DNA from: JAJEAO01 sp963667635
Lineage (GTDB): Bacteria; Acidobacteriota; Vicinamibacteria; Marinacidobacterales; Marinacidobacteraceae
Reading direction: 5' to 3'
DNA length: 64,000 nucleotides
Assembly: GCA_965232015.1 (NCBI GenBank)
Contig: OZ246946.1
Coordinates: forward strand, 1,798,001-1,862,000
The stretch's first letter is position 1. Each line of letters opens with the position of its first letter. The notes below the pieces were generated by a model, which was given only the letters and a program-made list of their open reading frames with translations, made no database searches and had not been told where the DNA came from. Of the stretch, positions 8,673 through 17,422 are shown one piece after another. The position numbers were made by a program, and so were the translations under genes.

Positions 8673-10358
8673 CTATGGGAAGAAGTTGGCGATCTGGAGG
8701 CGCCGAAGGCGAGGTGGTTCCGCCAGATCCCGCGAGATCGCGTTCCACTCGGAGACGACGCGAGACAGCGCGAGCGGGGGATCAATGGCGCGGGCAACCT
8801 CGTGAAGAACGAGGGCGAACTCACGCCACGCGCTGGGGCTCCTGTGCCTTCTCCAAGTCGTATCCCCAGGGGGAAATGGACTCGGCGTGGCGGATGACCT
8901 TCTCCACAAGGAGCGCCAGCAGGAGCTTGCCGTAGAGCCACGCTCGAGCGCTGTCCTCGTTGTATTTGGGCAGATGACCGAGCTGAGCCAGGGACTTGAA
9001 CCGCTTGAACACGAGTTCAACCTGCCAGCGGATTCGATACCACTCGAGAACCGCTTCGGCGGAGAACTCCTCTTCGGGAAAGGTGGTGAAGACGATCACG
9101 AATCGGGCGAACTCCACCCAAGTTAGTCATTTCGTGACTTCGTGGTGCCGTAACTCTATGACCGACTGCCCGTTAGAAAGCAGGCGTTTTCCCACAGGGG
9201 CACTACAAGGATCGCCCGCACGAAGAGAGCCGATCCAGCCGTCAACTGCGCTGCCGACCGGACTTTGCTCTCCTTCTCCTTCCAGCTCCGTCAGATCTGA
9301 ATCGTCCCACATCGGCGGCCCCGAGTAAAGGAGTGAGCGCCCTCCCGGGCAGGCAGAGGGCACTACATCGGGGGGTGGAGGTCGGAGTTGGACGAAAAGG
9401 CCACTTGACCCCCTAAAACGGCTCCAGTTTGGGCCAAATTGCGCCCGCGTAGGCCACTTTGGGGGTCGAAATCGCCCGAAAACCGTCTCCCCTCCAGACG
9501 CCACCTGGCGCCCGAGCGCAAAAATGACTAACTTGGGTCCAGCGTGCTGGGCTGGAGCTTCTTTCTCCTGCGGCGCGCATCGAGCCGGAGCTTCTTTTGC
9601 GCCCGCCGGATCGCTTCCCGGCTCTTGCGCACCGCGCATACCCGGCCGCTGACCCTCGCGCCGTCGGCGGCGACGACCTGTGCCGACCAGGATTGGGACT
9701 CTCCCGCCGACCTCACGTCACGAACTCGCGTCAAGAGGTCGAAGGAGTTTCCGTCAGCGGTCTCGAACGCCAGCGCCCGGGTATTCACCCGAACCAGCAC
9801 TTCTCCACCCGCTGCCGCCACATGAACGATTCCGGGCGCCCGGGCATAGCCCCGATCCGCCACCACCCGATCCCCCGGACGAATCGGAAACTGCTTCAGC
9901 GATTCCCCGCTTCCCGCGCCCTTCACCCCGGTAACCCGGAAGAAGTCGCACTCGAGCGTCGGCAGCCGCACGCTGTAGTGAATCCGCCACAACGACCCCG
10001 ACTTCCCCGGCTCCCTCACCGTCGTCCCGTCCACGAGTCGGAACTCGCATCTCTCCTCGCTGCTCCGCGACAGCCCCTGCTCCTGGAACAGCGCCTCGCA
10101 CAGGGCTTGGAACCAGCCCCCCGCCTGCCGCAGCCGCTTCATCAGCGCGACGTCCGACATCTCCGCGAGACCCGCTCGACGTGCCCGCGCCGCCGTCTCG
10201 CGCAGCGAATAGCCACACGACAGGTGCATCAGGAGCACTCGGAGCAGGTTCTCGATCGAGGTGACTCCCCGGTGTCTCCTGAGCGCCCCCTCCTCAACCG
10301 CAAGCTCCCGCCAGTTCGGCGGCAGGAACGAACGCAACAGCCTCCATTCCTCTCTCAT
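8673..10358 (-). pseudogene. IS4-type DDE transposase, disrupted
   Basis: The N-terminal part (10358 down to 9538) ends at LQPSTL where another element enters. The protein resumes at EFARFVIVF (9112 downward). Removing the 421-bp insert plus one TCCA copy joins the halves in frame. Catalytic acids are visible: Asp in FRLVDGTTV, Asp in VVADRGYA, and Glu in the YREK box YRIRWQVELVFKRFK. A second lesion near 8838 is one extra C in a CCCC run. It shifts the frame so that the natural C-terminus (WREFALVLHEVARAID to LQIANFFP, ending 8673) is read only in another frame. Two lesions mean no active transposase from this copy. Confidence 0.88.
9117..9537 (-). mobile_element. 421-bp non-autonomous (MITE-like) derivative of the IS1634-like element
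   Basis: Bounded by CCCAAGTTAGTCA and its complement, with TCCA on both outer sides (9113-9116 and 9538-9541). Read on the minus strand, the first ~170 bp match the left end of the element at 24354 (CCGATGTAGTGCC and CTCCTTTACTCG shared). The last ~110 bp match its right end (GCGATCCTTGTAGTGCCCCTGTGGG and GTTACGGCACCAC shared). The transposase interior is missing, so mobilisation would need the full element. No gene is supported inside. Confidence 0.88.
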
Positions 10359-10423
10359 CCGTCCCTCCTGCCGAAGACTCCATTCTGCCTCGGCAGGAGA
10401 AGCATACTAAGTTAGCGCATATG

Positions 10424-10530
10424 GGAGAGGACTCCCCCCTCTCCGAACCTCTCCCCCCTCTTGCCCGAGCGCCTCATGGAGCGCCCGACTCCGCCGGTTC
10501 TCCCGGTAGGGGCCCGGCACTCGCGACCGA
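10424..10530. repeat. Dispersed intergenic repeat, right part
   Basis: Continues the unit begun at 8468. CCCCTCTCCGAACC, GACTCCGCCGGTTCTCCC and GGTAGGGGCCCGGCA match 53040-53140 in the same order. The IS at 8652-10423 therefore split one ancestral copy lying between the ferredoxin and the DUF2461 gene. Confidence 0.8.
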
Positions 10531-10549
10531 TAGCACCGGCGCTTCCGGT

Positions 10550-11272
10550 GTGAACCCGGTCACCCCTGCCCTGTTCGACTTCCTGCGGGAGCTCCGCGAG
10601 AACAACGACCGGGAGTGGTTCAAGGCGAAGCGGGCCCACTACCTCTCCGACGTACGCGACCCGATGCTGGAGTTCATCGCCGACTTCGCCGCGCCGCTCG
10701 CCGAGATCAGCCCCCACTTCGTGGCCGACCCGCGGCCGAATGGCGGGTCGCTGTTCCGGATCTACCGAGACCTCCGGTTCTCACCGGACAAGACCCCCTA
10801 CAAGACGAACGTGGGAGCCCATTTCCGCCACGCGGCGGGCCGGGACGCCCATGCTCCCGGGTTCTACCTCCACCTCGAACCGGGGATGTGCTTCGCCGGC
10901 TGCGGCGTCTGGCGACCCCCCGGCCCGGCGGTGAGGAAGGTCCGGGAAGCGATCCACGAGCGGCAGGATGCCTGGACCCGAATCACGACCGCGCCGGCCT
11001 TCGCTCGAACCTTCACGCTGACCGGTGACTCGCTGAAGCGCCCGCCCCGCGGCTACGCGCCCGACCACCCCCTCGTCGCCGACCTGAAGCGCAAGGACTT
11101 CGTCGCCGTCGCCGAGTTCCCTGAGGAAGACACGGTGCGGCCGGGTTTCCCCGAGGCCTTCGCCGGGATCGCCCGCACCGGCGCGCCGTTCGTCGCGTTC
11201 CTCGCGCAGGCCGTGGACGTGGAATTCACGCCGGGCCACGCTCAACCGGAACCGACTCGGCGGCGCGAGTAG
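10550..11272 (+). CDS. DUF2461 family protein
   Basis: 240-aa protein matching the DUF2461/TIGR02453 type by its start (VTPALFDFLRELRENNDREW) and the middle segment FRIYRDLRFSPDKTPYKTN. The function of the family is not established. GTG 10550 is chosen because it begins the conserved part; the frame stays open upstream only through the dispersed repeat. The first 60 coding bases recur at 11846-11906, fused to an integrase fragment, so this gene end has been copied. Confidence 0.85.
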   Translation: MNPVTPALFDFLRELRENNDREWFKAKRAHYLSDVRDPMLEFIADFAAPLAEISPHFVADPRPNGGSLFRIYRDLRFSPDKTPYKTNVGAHFRHAAGRDAHAPGFYLHLEPGMCFAGCGVWRPPGPAVRKVREAIHERQDAWTRITTAPAFARTFTLTGDSLKRPPRGYAPDHPLVADLKRKDFVAVAEFPEEDTVRPGFPEAFAGIARTGAPFVAFLAQAVDVEFTPGHAQPEPTRRRE

Positions 11273-11329
11273 GGTTCAGGCTTGGCGAGGCCACCCTAGC
11301 CCCGCGGAACAACGAGTGCGGAGGCGCCC

Positions 11330-11743
11330 ATGCGCAAGATCAGGTTCGGCGTGCCTGCCCTGCCCCCCAAGAAGGACGGAGCCAACTCGATGTGGGGCAA
11401 GGAGATCGAGGCGCGGCGGCTGATTGCTCTCAGGAAAGCCGCGCATCAGGCCCTGCGGACAGAGCCGCCGTTCACGAGGGGAATTCGCTTGACCGTGCGA
11501 ATCCGCATGAGTCCCGGCGAAAAGGGAGACCTCGACAACTTCGTCGCGGGGCTCTGCGACGGCCTCATGCACGCCCATCCGCTGGCCGGGCTTCACCCGT
11601 CCTTCGGTCGGCCCGAGAACGCCGAGGTGCACCCCCATTTCTGGTGCGCGCTCCAGGACGACGACGCCATCGTGAAGATCGTTGCGGAGAAGCACTCGGG
11701 AATCGGCCCGTCCGCTTACCGGATCGAGTTGGCGGGTGAATGA
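11330..11743 (+). CDS. RusA-like endodeoxyribonuclease family protein
   Basis: 137 aa. The acidic pattern of RusA-type Holliday-junction resolvases is visible: GDLDNFVAGLCDGL near residue 63 and an acidic triplet in LQDDDAIVKIVAEK near 110. RusA genes are common on prophages and genomic islands, where they resolve branched DNA. Here the gene sits between DUF2461 and a decayed integrase, which fits a leftover of an integrated element. Start ATG 11330 follows a short purine-rich stretch. The fold assignment rests on the motif only. Confidence 0.6.
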   Translation: MRKIRFGVPALPPKKDGANSMWGKEIEARRLIALRKAAHQALRTEPPFTRGIRLTVRIRMSPGEKGDLDNFVAGLCDGLMHAHPLAGLHPSFGRPENAEVHPHFWCALQDDDAIVKIVAEKHSGIGPSAYRIELAGE

Positions 11744-11831
11744 CGCGCCTCCCGCCCTGGACCGTCGCGAGAGTCCGAGGTGGCCGTGCCCGGCTTCGGG
11801 CAGTGCCGGACTGGAGTCTGGCGCTCCATGG

Positions 11832-11906
11832 CCGGCGCTCCCGGTGTGAACCCGATCACCCCGGCCCTGTTCGACTTCCTGCGGGAGCTCCGCGAGGACA
11901 ACGACC
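11832..11906 (+). repeat. 75-bp direct copy of the 5' end of the DUF2461 gene
   Basis: Matches 10536-10610 with four differences (71/75). It covers the leader GGCGCT(T/C)CCGGT and the first ~20 codons of the DUF2461 gene. Here it runs in frame into the integrase N-terminal domain instead of DUF2461. It could be a segmental duplication or the trace of an attachment/recombination event at the integrase end of an island. Confidence 0.85.
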
Positions 11907-12832
11907 TTTACCTCTTCGTCAAGCCGAGTGGAGCCCGGAGCTGGATCCAACGCCTCGTCATACGCGGACGCCGCCGCGACTTCGGTCTCGGCTCCGTGGC
12001 GCTGGTCTCGCTCGCCGAGGCCCGCGAGAAGGCACGGGCGAACCGCAAGCTGGCCCGCGAGGGGGGTGATCCCCTGACCGAGAGACGGCCGCGCCCGGAA
12101 CATGCCGACCTTCGCCGCAACCGCCGAACAGGTGGTGGAGCAGAAGCGGTCCGGCTGGCCCAATCCGAGCCAGGCCCACGACTGGATGGCGAGTGTGCGG
12201 CGCTACGCCTTTGCGCGCATCGGCCGGATGCCGGTCTCGGAGGTGACGAGCGGCGATGTCCTGGGCATCCTTTCCCCCATCTGGCACGTGAAGGCCTGTA
12301 CGGCCCGGCTCGTGCGCAGCGCATCTGCACGGTCCTGGAGTGGGCCGTGGCGATGGAATACAGGACCGACAACCCTTGCGACCGCGTCGTGTCGGTGCTC
12401 GGTCCACAGGATGTCGTGGTGCGGCACGTGCGGGTCTTGCCGCATCGCGAGGTGGCTGCGGCCGTCAGGAAGGTGCGGGCCTCGAACGCGATGCCCGGGT
12501 CCATGCTGGCCTTCGAGTTCCTAGTGCTGACGGCGGCGAGGTGGGGCAAGGTGCGGTGGGCCGGGTGGCCGGAGATTGATCTGGTGCAACGCAGTGTGGA
12601 CGGCTCCCGGAACGCGCACGAAGTCCAAACGGGAGCACTTGGTGCCCCTGTGCCGCCGGGCGAAAGGGATTCTGGAGGAGGCACGGGCGCTGGATGGTGG
12701 AGCCGCCCGGTTGATCTTCACCCGAGGGGGCCGAAAGCCCCTGGGCTCCGGTCAGCTGCGCAAACTCCTGCGCCGGAACGAGATCGCGCCCCTGCCGCAC
12801 GGGTTCCGGTCGAGTTTCGGAGTTGGAGCAGG
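11846..12832 (+). pseudogene. Tyrosine integrase (DUF4102 type), decayed
   Basis: Pieces of one integrase appear in alternating frames. The arm-binding DUF4102 part is LYLFVKPSGARSWIQRLVI and LGLGS-like GLGSVALVSLAEAREKA. A core-binding part begins near 12102 (TAEQVVEQKRSGWPNPSQAH). The catalytic start is ICTVLEWAVAMEYRTDNPC to FLVLTAARWGKVRW, and from about 12600 there is KSKREHLVPLCRRAK followed by HGFRSSF. At least three frameshifts are needed to join them, and the region containing the catalytic Tyr is missing. The first 20 codons come from a copy of DUF2461. It once may have mobilised the neighbouring island genes and cannot now. Confidence 0.85.
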
Positions 12833-12877
12833 GCGTACACTATCATCCAGTCGGTCGCCGTTGGGAGGTGAATCGGG

Positions 12878-15469
12878 ATGGCCTTAGAAGAGAGGATCGT
12901 CGCTTGGAGCACTGAACGTCCGACTTGGCAGCGCGATGTCATGCGCAGGGCTGCGGTTGGTGAACTGCTTTCCGACGAGGACTACGATCGGCTCGTCGAC
13001 GACATCGCTGCTCCCAAAGTCGATTCCGAAGTTGCCTTCGGATTGGAGCATTTTCCCAAGTCGGCCCCCGACGACCCTTCCGTTCGGATCCTCTCGATCT
13101 CAAGTACCGCCCATGTGAATGCCCTTTCCTCCGATCGGCCGCTCACTTTTGAGCTCAATGGCCTCACCATCGTTTACGGCGACAACGGCAGTGGGAAGTC
13201 TGGCTACGCACGACTGCTCAAGCGCATCACGCGGGCACGGCACCAAGAGGAGGTGCTATCGGATGTGTTTCGGGACACGGCGGAAAAGAAGCCAACCGCT
13301 AGCCTTTCCGTTCGGGTGGGTGAGCACGACAAGACAGTTTCCTGGCCTAAGCCTCGACAACCAGAACTACAGCGGATTCTGTTCTACGATGGAGCATGCG
13401 GGGATGCCTACGTCGCCGCCGAATCAGATTTTCCCTATCGACCCTCAGCTCTCTTAGTCATGGATGGTCTCATCCGTGCCTGTATCGCAGTGCGGAGCCG
13501 GATCGATTCTAGGCTGTCGGATAACCTTCGATCAGCAACAGCACTGCCGACCGCTCCGCCAGAGCTGAGAAACACCTACCTCGGTCGATTCCTCGAACGA
13601 CTCTCCGGCAGTACTTCCGTCAATAGCTTGGACCAGCTGATCTCTCAGCTTGATGCGATGCCAGAAACCATCGATGAACTGAAGGAGAGAGAGCGTCTCC
13701 TTGGCAGTGCCGACAAGAGCTCGGAACGACGGAGCCTCGTAGGCCAAGCCGAGAGATTGGATGCCCTCCAAAGGCACGTCGACAGCCTGCAATCTGCAGT
13801 CGATGGCGACGCGTTGGCCTCGCTCCAGAAGAATCGCGACGAGCTCAAGGCCCTCCAAGCCGCGGCCAACGCTACCGCAGGAGCATTCGCATCAGAGCCT
13901 CTTGCTGGCGTCGGAAGCAGCGCTTGGAAGGCGCTGTGGGAGTCGGCGACTCGCTTTTCGCGAGAATACGCATATCCTAGTCGACCGTTCCCGATGGTCG
14001 AAGACGACAGCCGATGCGTCTTGTGTCAGCAAACGCTCGACGCGGCGGGACGCGATCGGTTGTCTGCATTTGAGACCTTTGTCAAGGACGACACACAGAA
14101 GCGTTTAGCGAAAGCACAGCGGACTCATGATGTACAAGTAGCCACACTGCGTAGCTTGCGCGTTTCGCCTGAGCATGTTGCCCAATACCTGCGGGACCTC
14201 CACCCAACCCACATCGGTCTTGTGGCACAGTGCACCGCACTGCTCAAAGCCTACCGGAACCTGCGAAATCGAACCGTCGCTGCACTCACAGGTGCGAGGG
14301 GACTTCCGCGATCCGAAATCGACTCGAGCGCCCTTCTGGCTCAACTAACGGAGGCGTCGGCGAGCGCCAGGGGACTTGCTGCGAGTCTTGGCGACCCGGT
14401 GCTTGTCCAACGGCAACTTGCAAAGGTGACGGCTCAGCGCCGCGAACTGCAGTTTCTGCTTCAGATCAAGACGTCGCGCGAGATCATTGTTGGTGAGATC
14501 TCACGGTTGAGGGAGAGGGACGCTCTGGAATCCGCAAAGTCCGCTGCTGCAACGGGGTCTATCACTCGAAAGATAAAGGAACTATCGGAGGAGAGCATCA
14601 CCGATGTCATTCGCGATGCCTTCACACGTGAAACGGATCGGCTGCACCTGGAACGCGTGACGATGTCCCGCACACGCGGAAAGCGAGGGGCCTTGCCGCA
14701 TCGGCCTAAGCTGGTGGGGGCGCGTCAAGATGTGAAGCTACCGCGTGTCTTCAGCGAAGGCGAGCGAACCGCGTTGGGCCTCGCGGCATTCTTCACTGAG
14801 GCCCATTTGGATACCTCAAGATCTGCATTGATCCTGGACGATCCCGTTACATCGCTTGACCATGTTCGTCGTGAACTGGTGGCCGCACGGTTGGCGACCT
14901 TCGCCGAAGATCGCCAGGTGATTGTCTTCACGCACGATGTGGCATTCGTTGCAGACCTAAAGCGGGAGAGCATGGGCCGGAGCGTCTCGGTCGCGGAACG
15001 GTCCGTGGTCCGACGTCGTGCGGATGGCGGTAAGCCTGGCGCTTGTACCACCGCACACCCATGGAAGGCAAAGGAAGTCGGCTCGCGCCTGGGTGAACTG
15101 AAAGCGGACTTGGCTCGGATCGAGAGAGGGAGCCTGGAGTGGGATGAGAGAGCCTACGAGGATGCCGTCGGCGTTTGGGCCGGAAAGCTTTCGGAAACGT
15201 GGGAGAGCGTGTTTCGACAGGAACTAGTCGGGTTGATTCTAGCTGAGGGGGGAATTGAGGTCCGTCCTGTGATGGTCAAGGCAATAGCGCGTTTTTCCGA
15301 TAGGGACAATAGGGAGTTTCAAGCCAGTTACAGCCGGGCATCGAAGTGGGCGAAGCGCCACGACAAGAGCGTAATGGTCAACTACGTAGCGCCCGATATC
15401 ACCGATTTGGAGAATGAACTCGCGATCGTGCAAACATGGTTCAAGCGCGTGAAGCAATACAAGAACTGA
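12878..15469 (+). CDS. SMC/RloC-like AAA ATPase, candidate defence protein
   Basis: 863-aa P-loop ATPase of the AAA_13/RloC-PrrC-like style. An N-terminal helical segment (RPTWQRDVMRRAAVGELL) precedes Walker A GDNGSGKS at 101-108. A long central helical/coiled-coil part carries a CVLC motif at 380-383, like a zinc-hook apex. An ABC-type signature SEGER lies at 626-630, Walker B/D-loop LILDDPVTSLD at 651-661, and a switch His in VFTHD near 685. A C-terminal ~160 residues of unknown role follow. Such proteins often sense or answer phage infection; function here is inferred. Base composition is clearly less GC-rich than its neighbours, it sits behind a dead integrase, and no partner gene is seen, so recent transfer is likely. 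Confidence 0.7.
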   Translation: MALEERIVAWSTERPTWQRDVMRRAAVGELLSDEDYDRLVDDIAAPKVDSEVAFGLEHFPKSAPDDPSVRILSISSTAHVNALSSDRPLTFELNGLTIVYGDNGSGKSGYARLLKRITRARHQEEVLSDVFRDTAEKKPTASLSVRVGEHDKTVSWPKPRQPELQRILFYDGACGDAYVAAESDFPYRPSALLVMDGLIRACIAVRSRIDSRLSDNLRSATALPTAPPELRNTYLGRFLERLSGSTSVNSLDQLISQLDAMPETIDELKERERLLGSADKSSERRSLVGQAERLDALQRHVDSLQSAVDGDALASLQKNRDELKALQAAANATAGAFASEPLAGVGSSAWKALWESATRFSREYAYPSRPFPMVEDDSRCVLCQQTLDAAGRDRLSAFETFVKDDTQKRLAKAQRTHDVQVATLRSLRVSPEHVAQYLRDLHPTHIGLVAQCTALLKAYRNLRNRTVAALTGARGLPRSEIDSSALLAQLTEASASARGLAASLGDPVLVQRQLAKVTAQRRELQFLLQIKTSREIIVGEISRLRERDALESAKSAAATGSITRKIKELSEESITDVIRDAFTRETDRLHLERVTMSRTRGKRGALPHRPKLVGARQDVKLPRVFSEGERTALGLAAFFTEAHLDTSRSALILDDPVTSLDHVRRELVAARLATFAEDRQVIVFTHDVAFVADLKRESMGRSVSVAERSVVRRRADGGKPGACTTAHPWKAKEVGSRLGELKADLARIERGSLEWDERAYEDAVGVWAGKLSETWESVFRQELVGLILAEGGIEVRPVMVKAIARFSDRDNREFQASYSRASKWAKRHDKSVMVNYVAPDITDLENELAIVQTWFKRVKQYKN

Positions 15470-15908
15470 CCGCCCGCTTTGGTCGCTATCTCTTGGCGAA
15501 GGATTCGGCATTCCTTGGGCTGGTAAGGTGCCAGGGGACTGGCGGGCGATCCGGGCGAAGTGGCTATTCGCGAAAATGAGTCGCCCTGTTGGTCCGGATG
15601 GCTGGGTGGTTACATGCTTTCGAGATGGCCATTGGCGCGCTTCCGCCAACGCCGCTCGCCAGGACTCCTGTCGCCCTTGCCAGCCCGCGCGAGCGCGGGC
15701 ACTATCCCCACCTTGATCAAGACTCATGTCTCACCCTGATTGACGCGGATGTCTCATCTTGATTGACGCGCCGCAATAGAGGACGACGATGCCATAGTGC
15801 AGATTCTCGCGAGGATGCGCCTGATTCAGGGGTCGTCTCACTACTTGGTGGAGATAGAGGGCCCCTAACGAGCCTTCCCACGCGACGCGATGTCGTGGTC
15901 CGTGGCCC
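15470..15908. other. Gene-free gap with short direct repeats
   Basis: No convincing gene. It holds a perfect hairpin GCCCGCG-CGAG-CGCGGGC near 15681-15698. It also has two adjacent ~20-bp near-repeats around 15727-15771 (TGTCTCACCCTGATTGACGCG and TGTCTCATCTTGATTGACGCG, one base from each end of the quoted run omitted if trimmed). Terminal tandem repeats of this sort occur at ends of some insertion sequences, so this may be an IS remnant closing the low-GC island. Confidence 0.4.
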
Positions 15909-17405
15909 TCAGGCCCGGCGCTTCAGGGTTGCGGAGCGGAGGCGAGCCTTCGGGACCTTTCCCGTCGGGGTCCGGGGGATGTGGTCCACGAACACGATCT
16001 CGCGGGGGCGCTTGTAGCGGGCGAGGCGCTCGGCGCAGTGGGCGATCAGCTCCTCCACCGCCACATCGTCGGACCGGACCACCCAGGCCACCGGCGCCTC
16101 CCCCCAGCGCGCGTCGGGCACGCCGAAGACGGCGCAGTCTTCCACCCCGGGATGGGCGCCGAGCACCGCCTCCAGCTCGGCCGGGACGATGTTGAACCCG
16201 CCGGAGTTGATGAGTTCCCGCGATCGGCCCACCAGCGTGATGTACCCGTTCTCATCCGACCGCGCCAGATCGCCGGTCCAGCCCCAGCCGCCCCGGAAGT
16301 AGCGCGCCGTCTCCGCGTCGTCGTCGAAATAGCCCTCCATGAGGAAGGGCCCCCGCGCCACGATCTCTCCCACCTCCCCCACCGGGACCGGCTTGCCCTC
16401 CGGGTCCACGATCCTGAGCTCCACCCCGCGGGCCGGACGTCCCACCGTCCCGGCGTGCGTCGCGGCATCCCGGGGTCGGAGGATCGTGAGGGGTCCGGTC
16501 TCCGACTGGCCGTAGTGATCCGTATAGCCACAGTGCGGCATGGCCTCCCGCCACGCGGCGATCAGCTCTGGAGACGATGGCGCGCCACCCACGCCCAGGT
16601 TTCGGAGCGAGGCGAGCCGGCGGCGGTCGAAGGCGGGGGACTGCAACACGTCGCGCACCTGGACCGGGACGAGGAACACCGACGAGATCCGATGCCGCTC
16701 GGTCGCGGCCACGAACCGCGCCGGATCCCAGGCGCGGAACAGGACCGCGCTGGCGCCGGCGAGGATCGAGGCCTGGTACCAGATCATCAGACCCACCGCG
16801 TGGAACATCGGCGTCACGACCCCGACCACATCTTCCGCCGTGACCTGATGCTCCCGCGCGGTGGAGAGCGCCGACACGTAGCGCGCCCGGTGGCTCACGA
16901 CCGCGCCCTTGGGGCCGCCGGTGGTCCCGCCGGTGAAGGTCATCGCGACCGGCGCCCGAGGGTCCACCTCCCGGTCCGGGTGAGCCGCGCAACAGCCGGC
17001 CAGCGCGGCGGCGAACGCCTCCCGATCGCCGCGAACCACGAGGGGGATCCGGCTTCGGGCCTCCGGCGTCAGCTTCGGCGCCGCCTCGGGGTCCACCACC
17101 AGCACCCGCGGCCGGGTGCGGCTCAGGATGTCCGCGATCTCGGCGGGCGCGTAGAGAGGGGGAATGTGCACCAGGACGCTTCCCGCCCGGGCGTTGCCGA
17201 AGTGGACGATGCCGTATTCCGGGCTGTTGAAGAGCAGGGTCGCGACCCGGTCCCCGGGCTCGACCCCGGCGGCGATCAGGCGGTGGGCGAACCGGTTCGC
17301 GCGGCGGTCGTACTCGGCGAAGGACATACGGCGGCCGCCGAAGATCACCGCGGTCTTTCGCGGCGCGCGCCCCGCCGCGCGACGCAGAACCTCGCCGAGC
17401 TGCAC
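15909..17405 (-). CDS. AMP-dependent acyl-CoA synthetase/ligase
   Basis: 498-aa ANL-superfamily adenylating enzyme: carboxylate + ATP to acyl-AMP, then usually the CoA thioester. The phosphate loop is TGGTTGGPKGAVVSH, the adenine/active-site motif YGQSETGPL, the hinge region TGDLARSDENGYITLVGRSR, and the catalytic lysine PTGKVPK sits near the C-terminus. GTG 17405 is chosen since the longer frame overlaps the preceding gene. It is last in a tight three-gene operon with a halogenase-like flavoprotein (17 bp gap) and a HemN-like radical SAM protein. The substrate is unknown. Confidence 0.88.
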   Translation of the reverse strand: MQLGEVLRRAAGRAPRKTAVIFGGRRMSFAEYDRRANRFAHRLIAAGVEPGDRVATLLFNSPEYGIVHFGNARAGSVLVHIPPLYAPAEIADILSRTRPRVLVVDPEAAPKLTPEARSRIPLVVRGDREAFAAALAGCCAAHPDREVDPRAPVAMTFTGGTTGGPKGAVVSHRARYVSALSTAREHQVTAEDVVGVVTPMFHAVGLMIWYQASILAGASAVLFRAWDPARFVAATERHRISSVFLVPVQVRDVLQSPAFDRRRLASLRNLGVGGAPSSPELIAAWREAMPHCGYTDHYGQSETGPLTILRPRDAATHAGTVGRPARGVELRIVDPEGKPVPVGEVGEIVARGPFLMEGYFDDDAETARYFRGGWGWTGDLARSDENGYITLVGRSRELINSGGFNIVPAELEAVLGAHPGVEDCAVFGVPDARWGEAPVAWVVRSDDVAVEELIAHCAERLARYKRPREIVFVDHIPRTPTGKVPKARLRSATLKRRA

Positions 17406-17422
17406 GGGGCCCTGGCCCGGCG

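Larger units (their letters stand above)
8652..10423 (-). mobile_element. IS4-family-like insertion sequence with a nested insertion
   Basis: Ends are inverted repeats, CATAGGCGCTAACTTA on the left and the complement of CATATGCGCTAACTTA on the right (one mismatch). CAT termini are usual in several IS4-family groups. One broken transposase fills most of it. Flanks read GGAGAAGGATCCT on the left and GGAGAGGACTCC on the right, a possible decayed target duplication of about 12 bp. The element is 1.77 kb, of which 421 bp is a second inserted element. It interrupts the dispersed repeat whose intact copy is at 52857. Confidence 0.85.

Noticed and set aside
9127..9639. 170-aa minus-strand frame
   Set aside because: It crosses the border between the transposase and the inserted 421-bp element, so no single gene can own it.
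10421..10549. Longer start for the DUF2461 gene at 10421
   Set aside because: This stretch is the dispersed repeat; the conserved protein begins at GTG 10550.
11276..12163. 295-aa minus-strand frame near DUF2461 and the integrase
   Set aside because: No domain, and it is antisense to the RusA-like gene and the integrase remnant.
15681..15771. Complete insertion sequence after the ATPase
   Set aside because: Only a hairpin and two short repeats remain; no transposase or paired ends were found.
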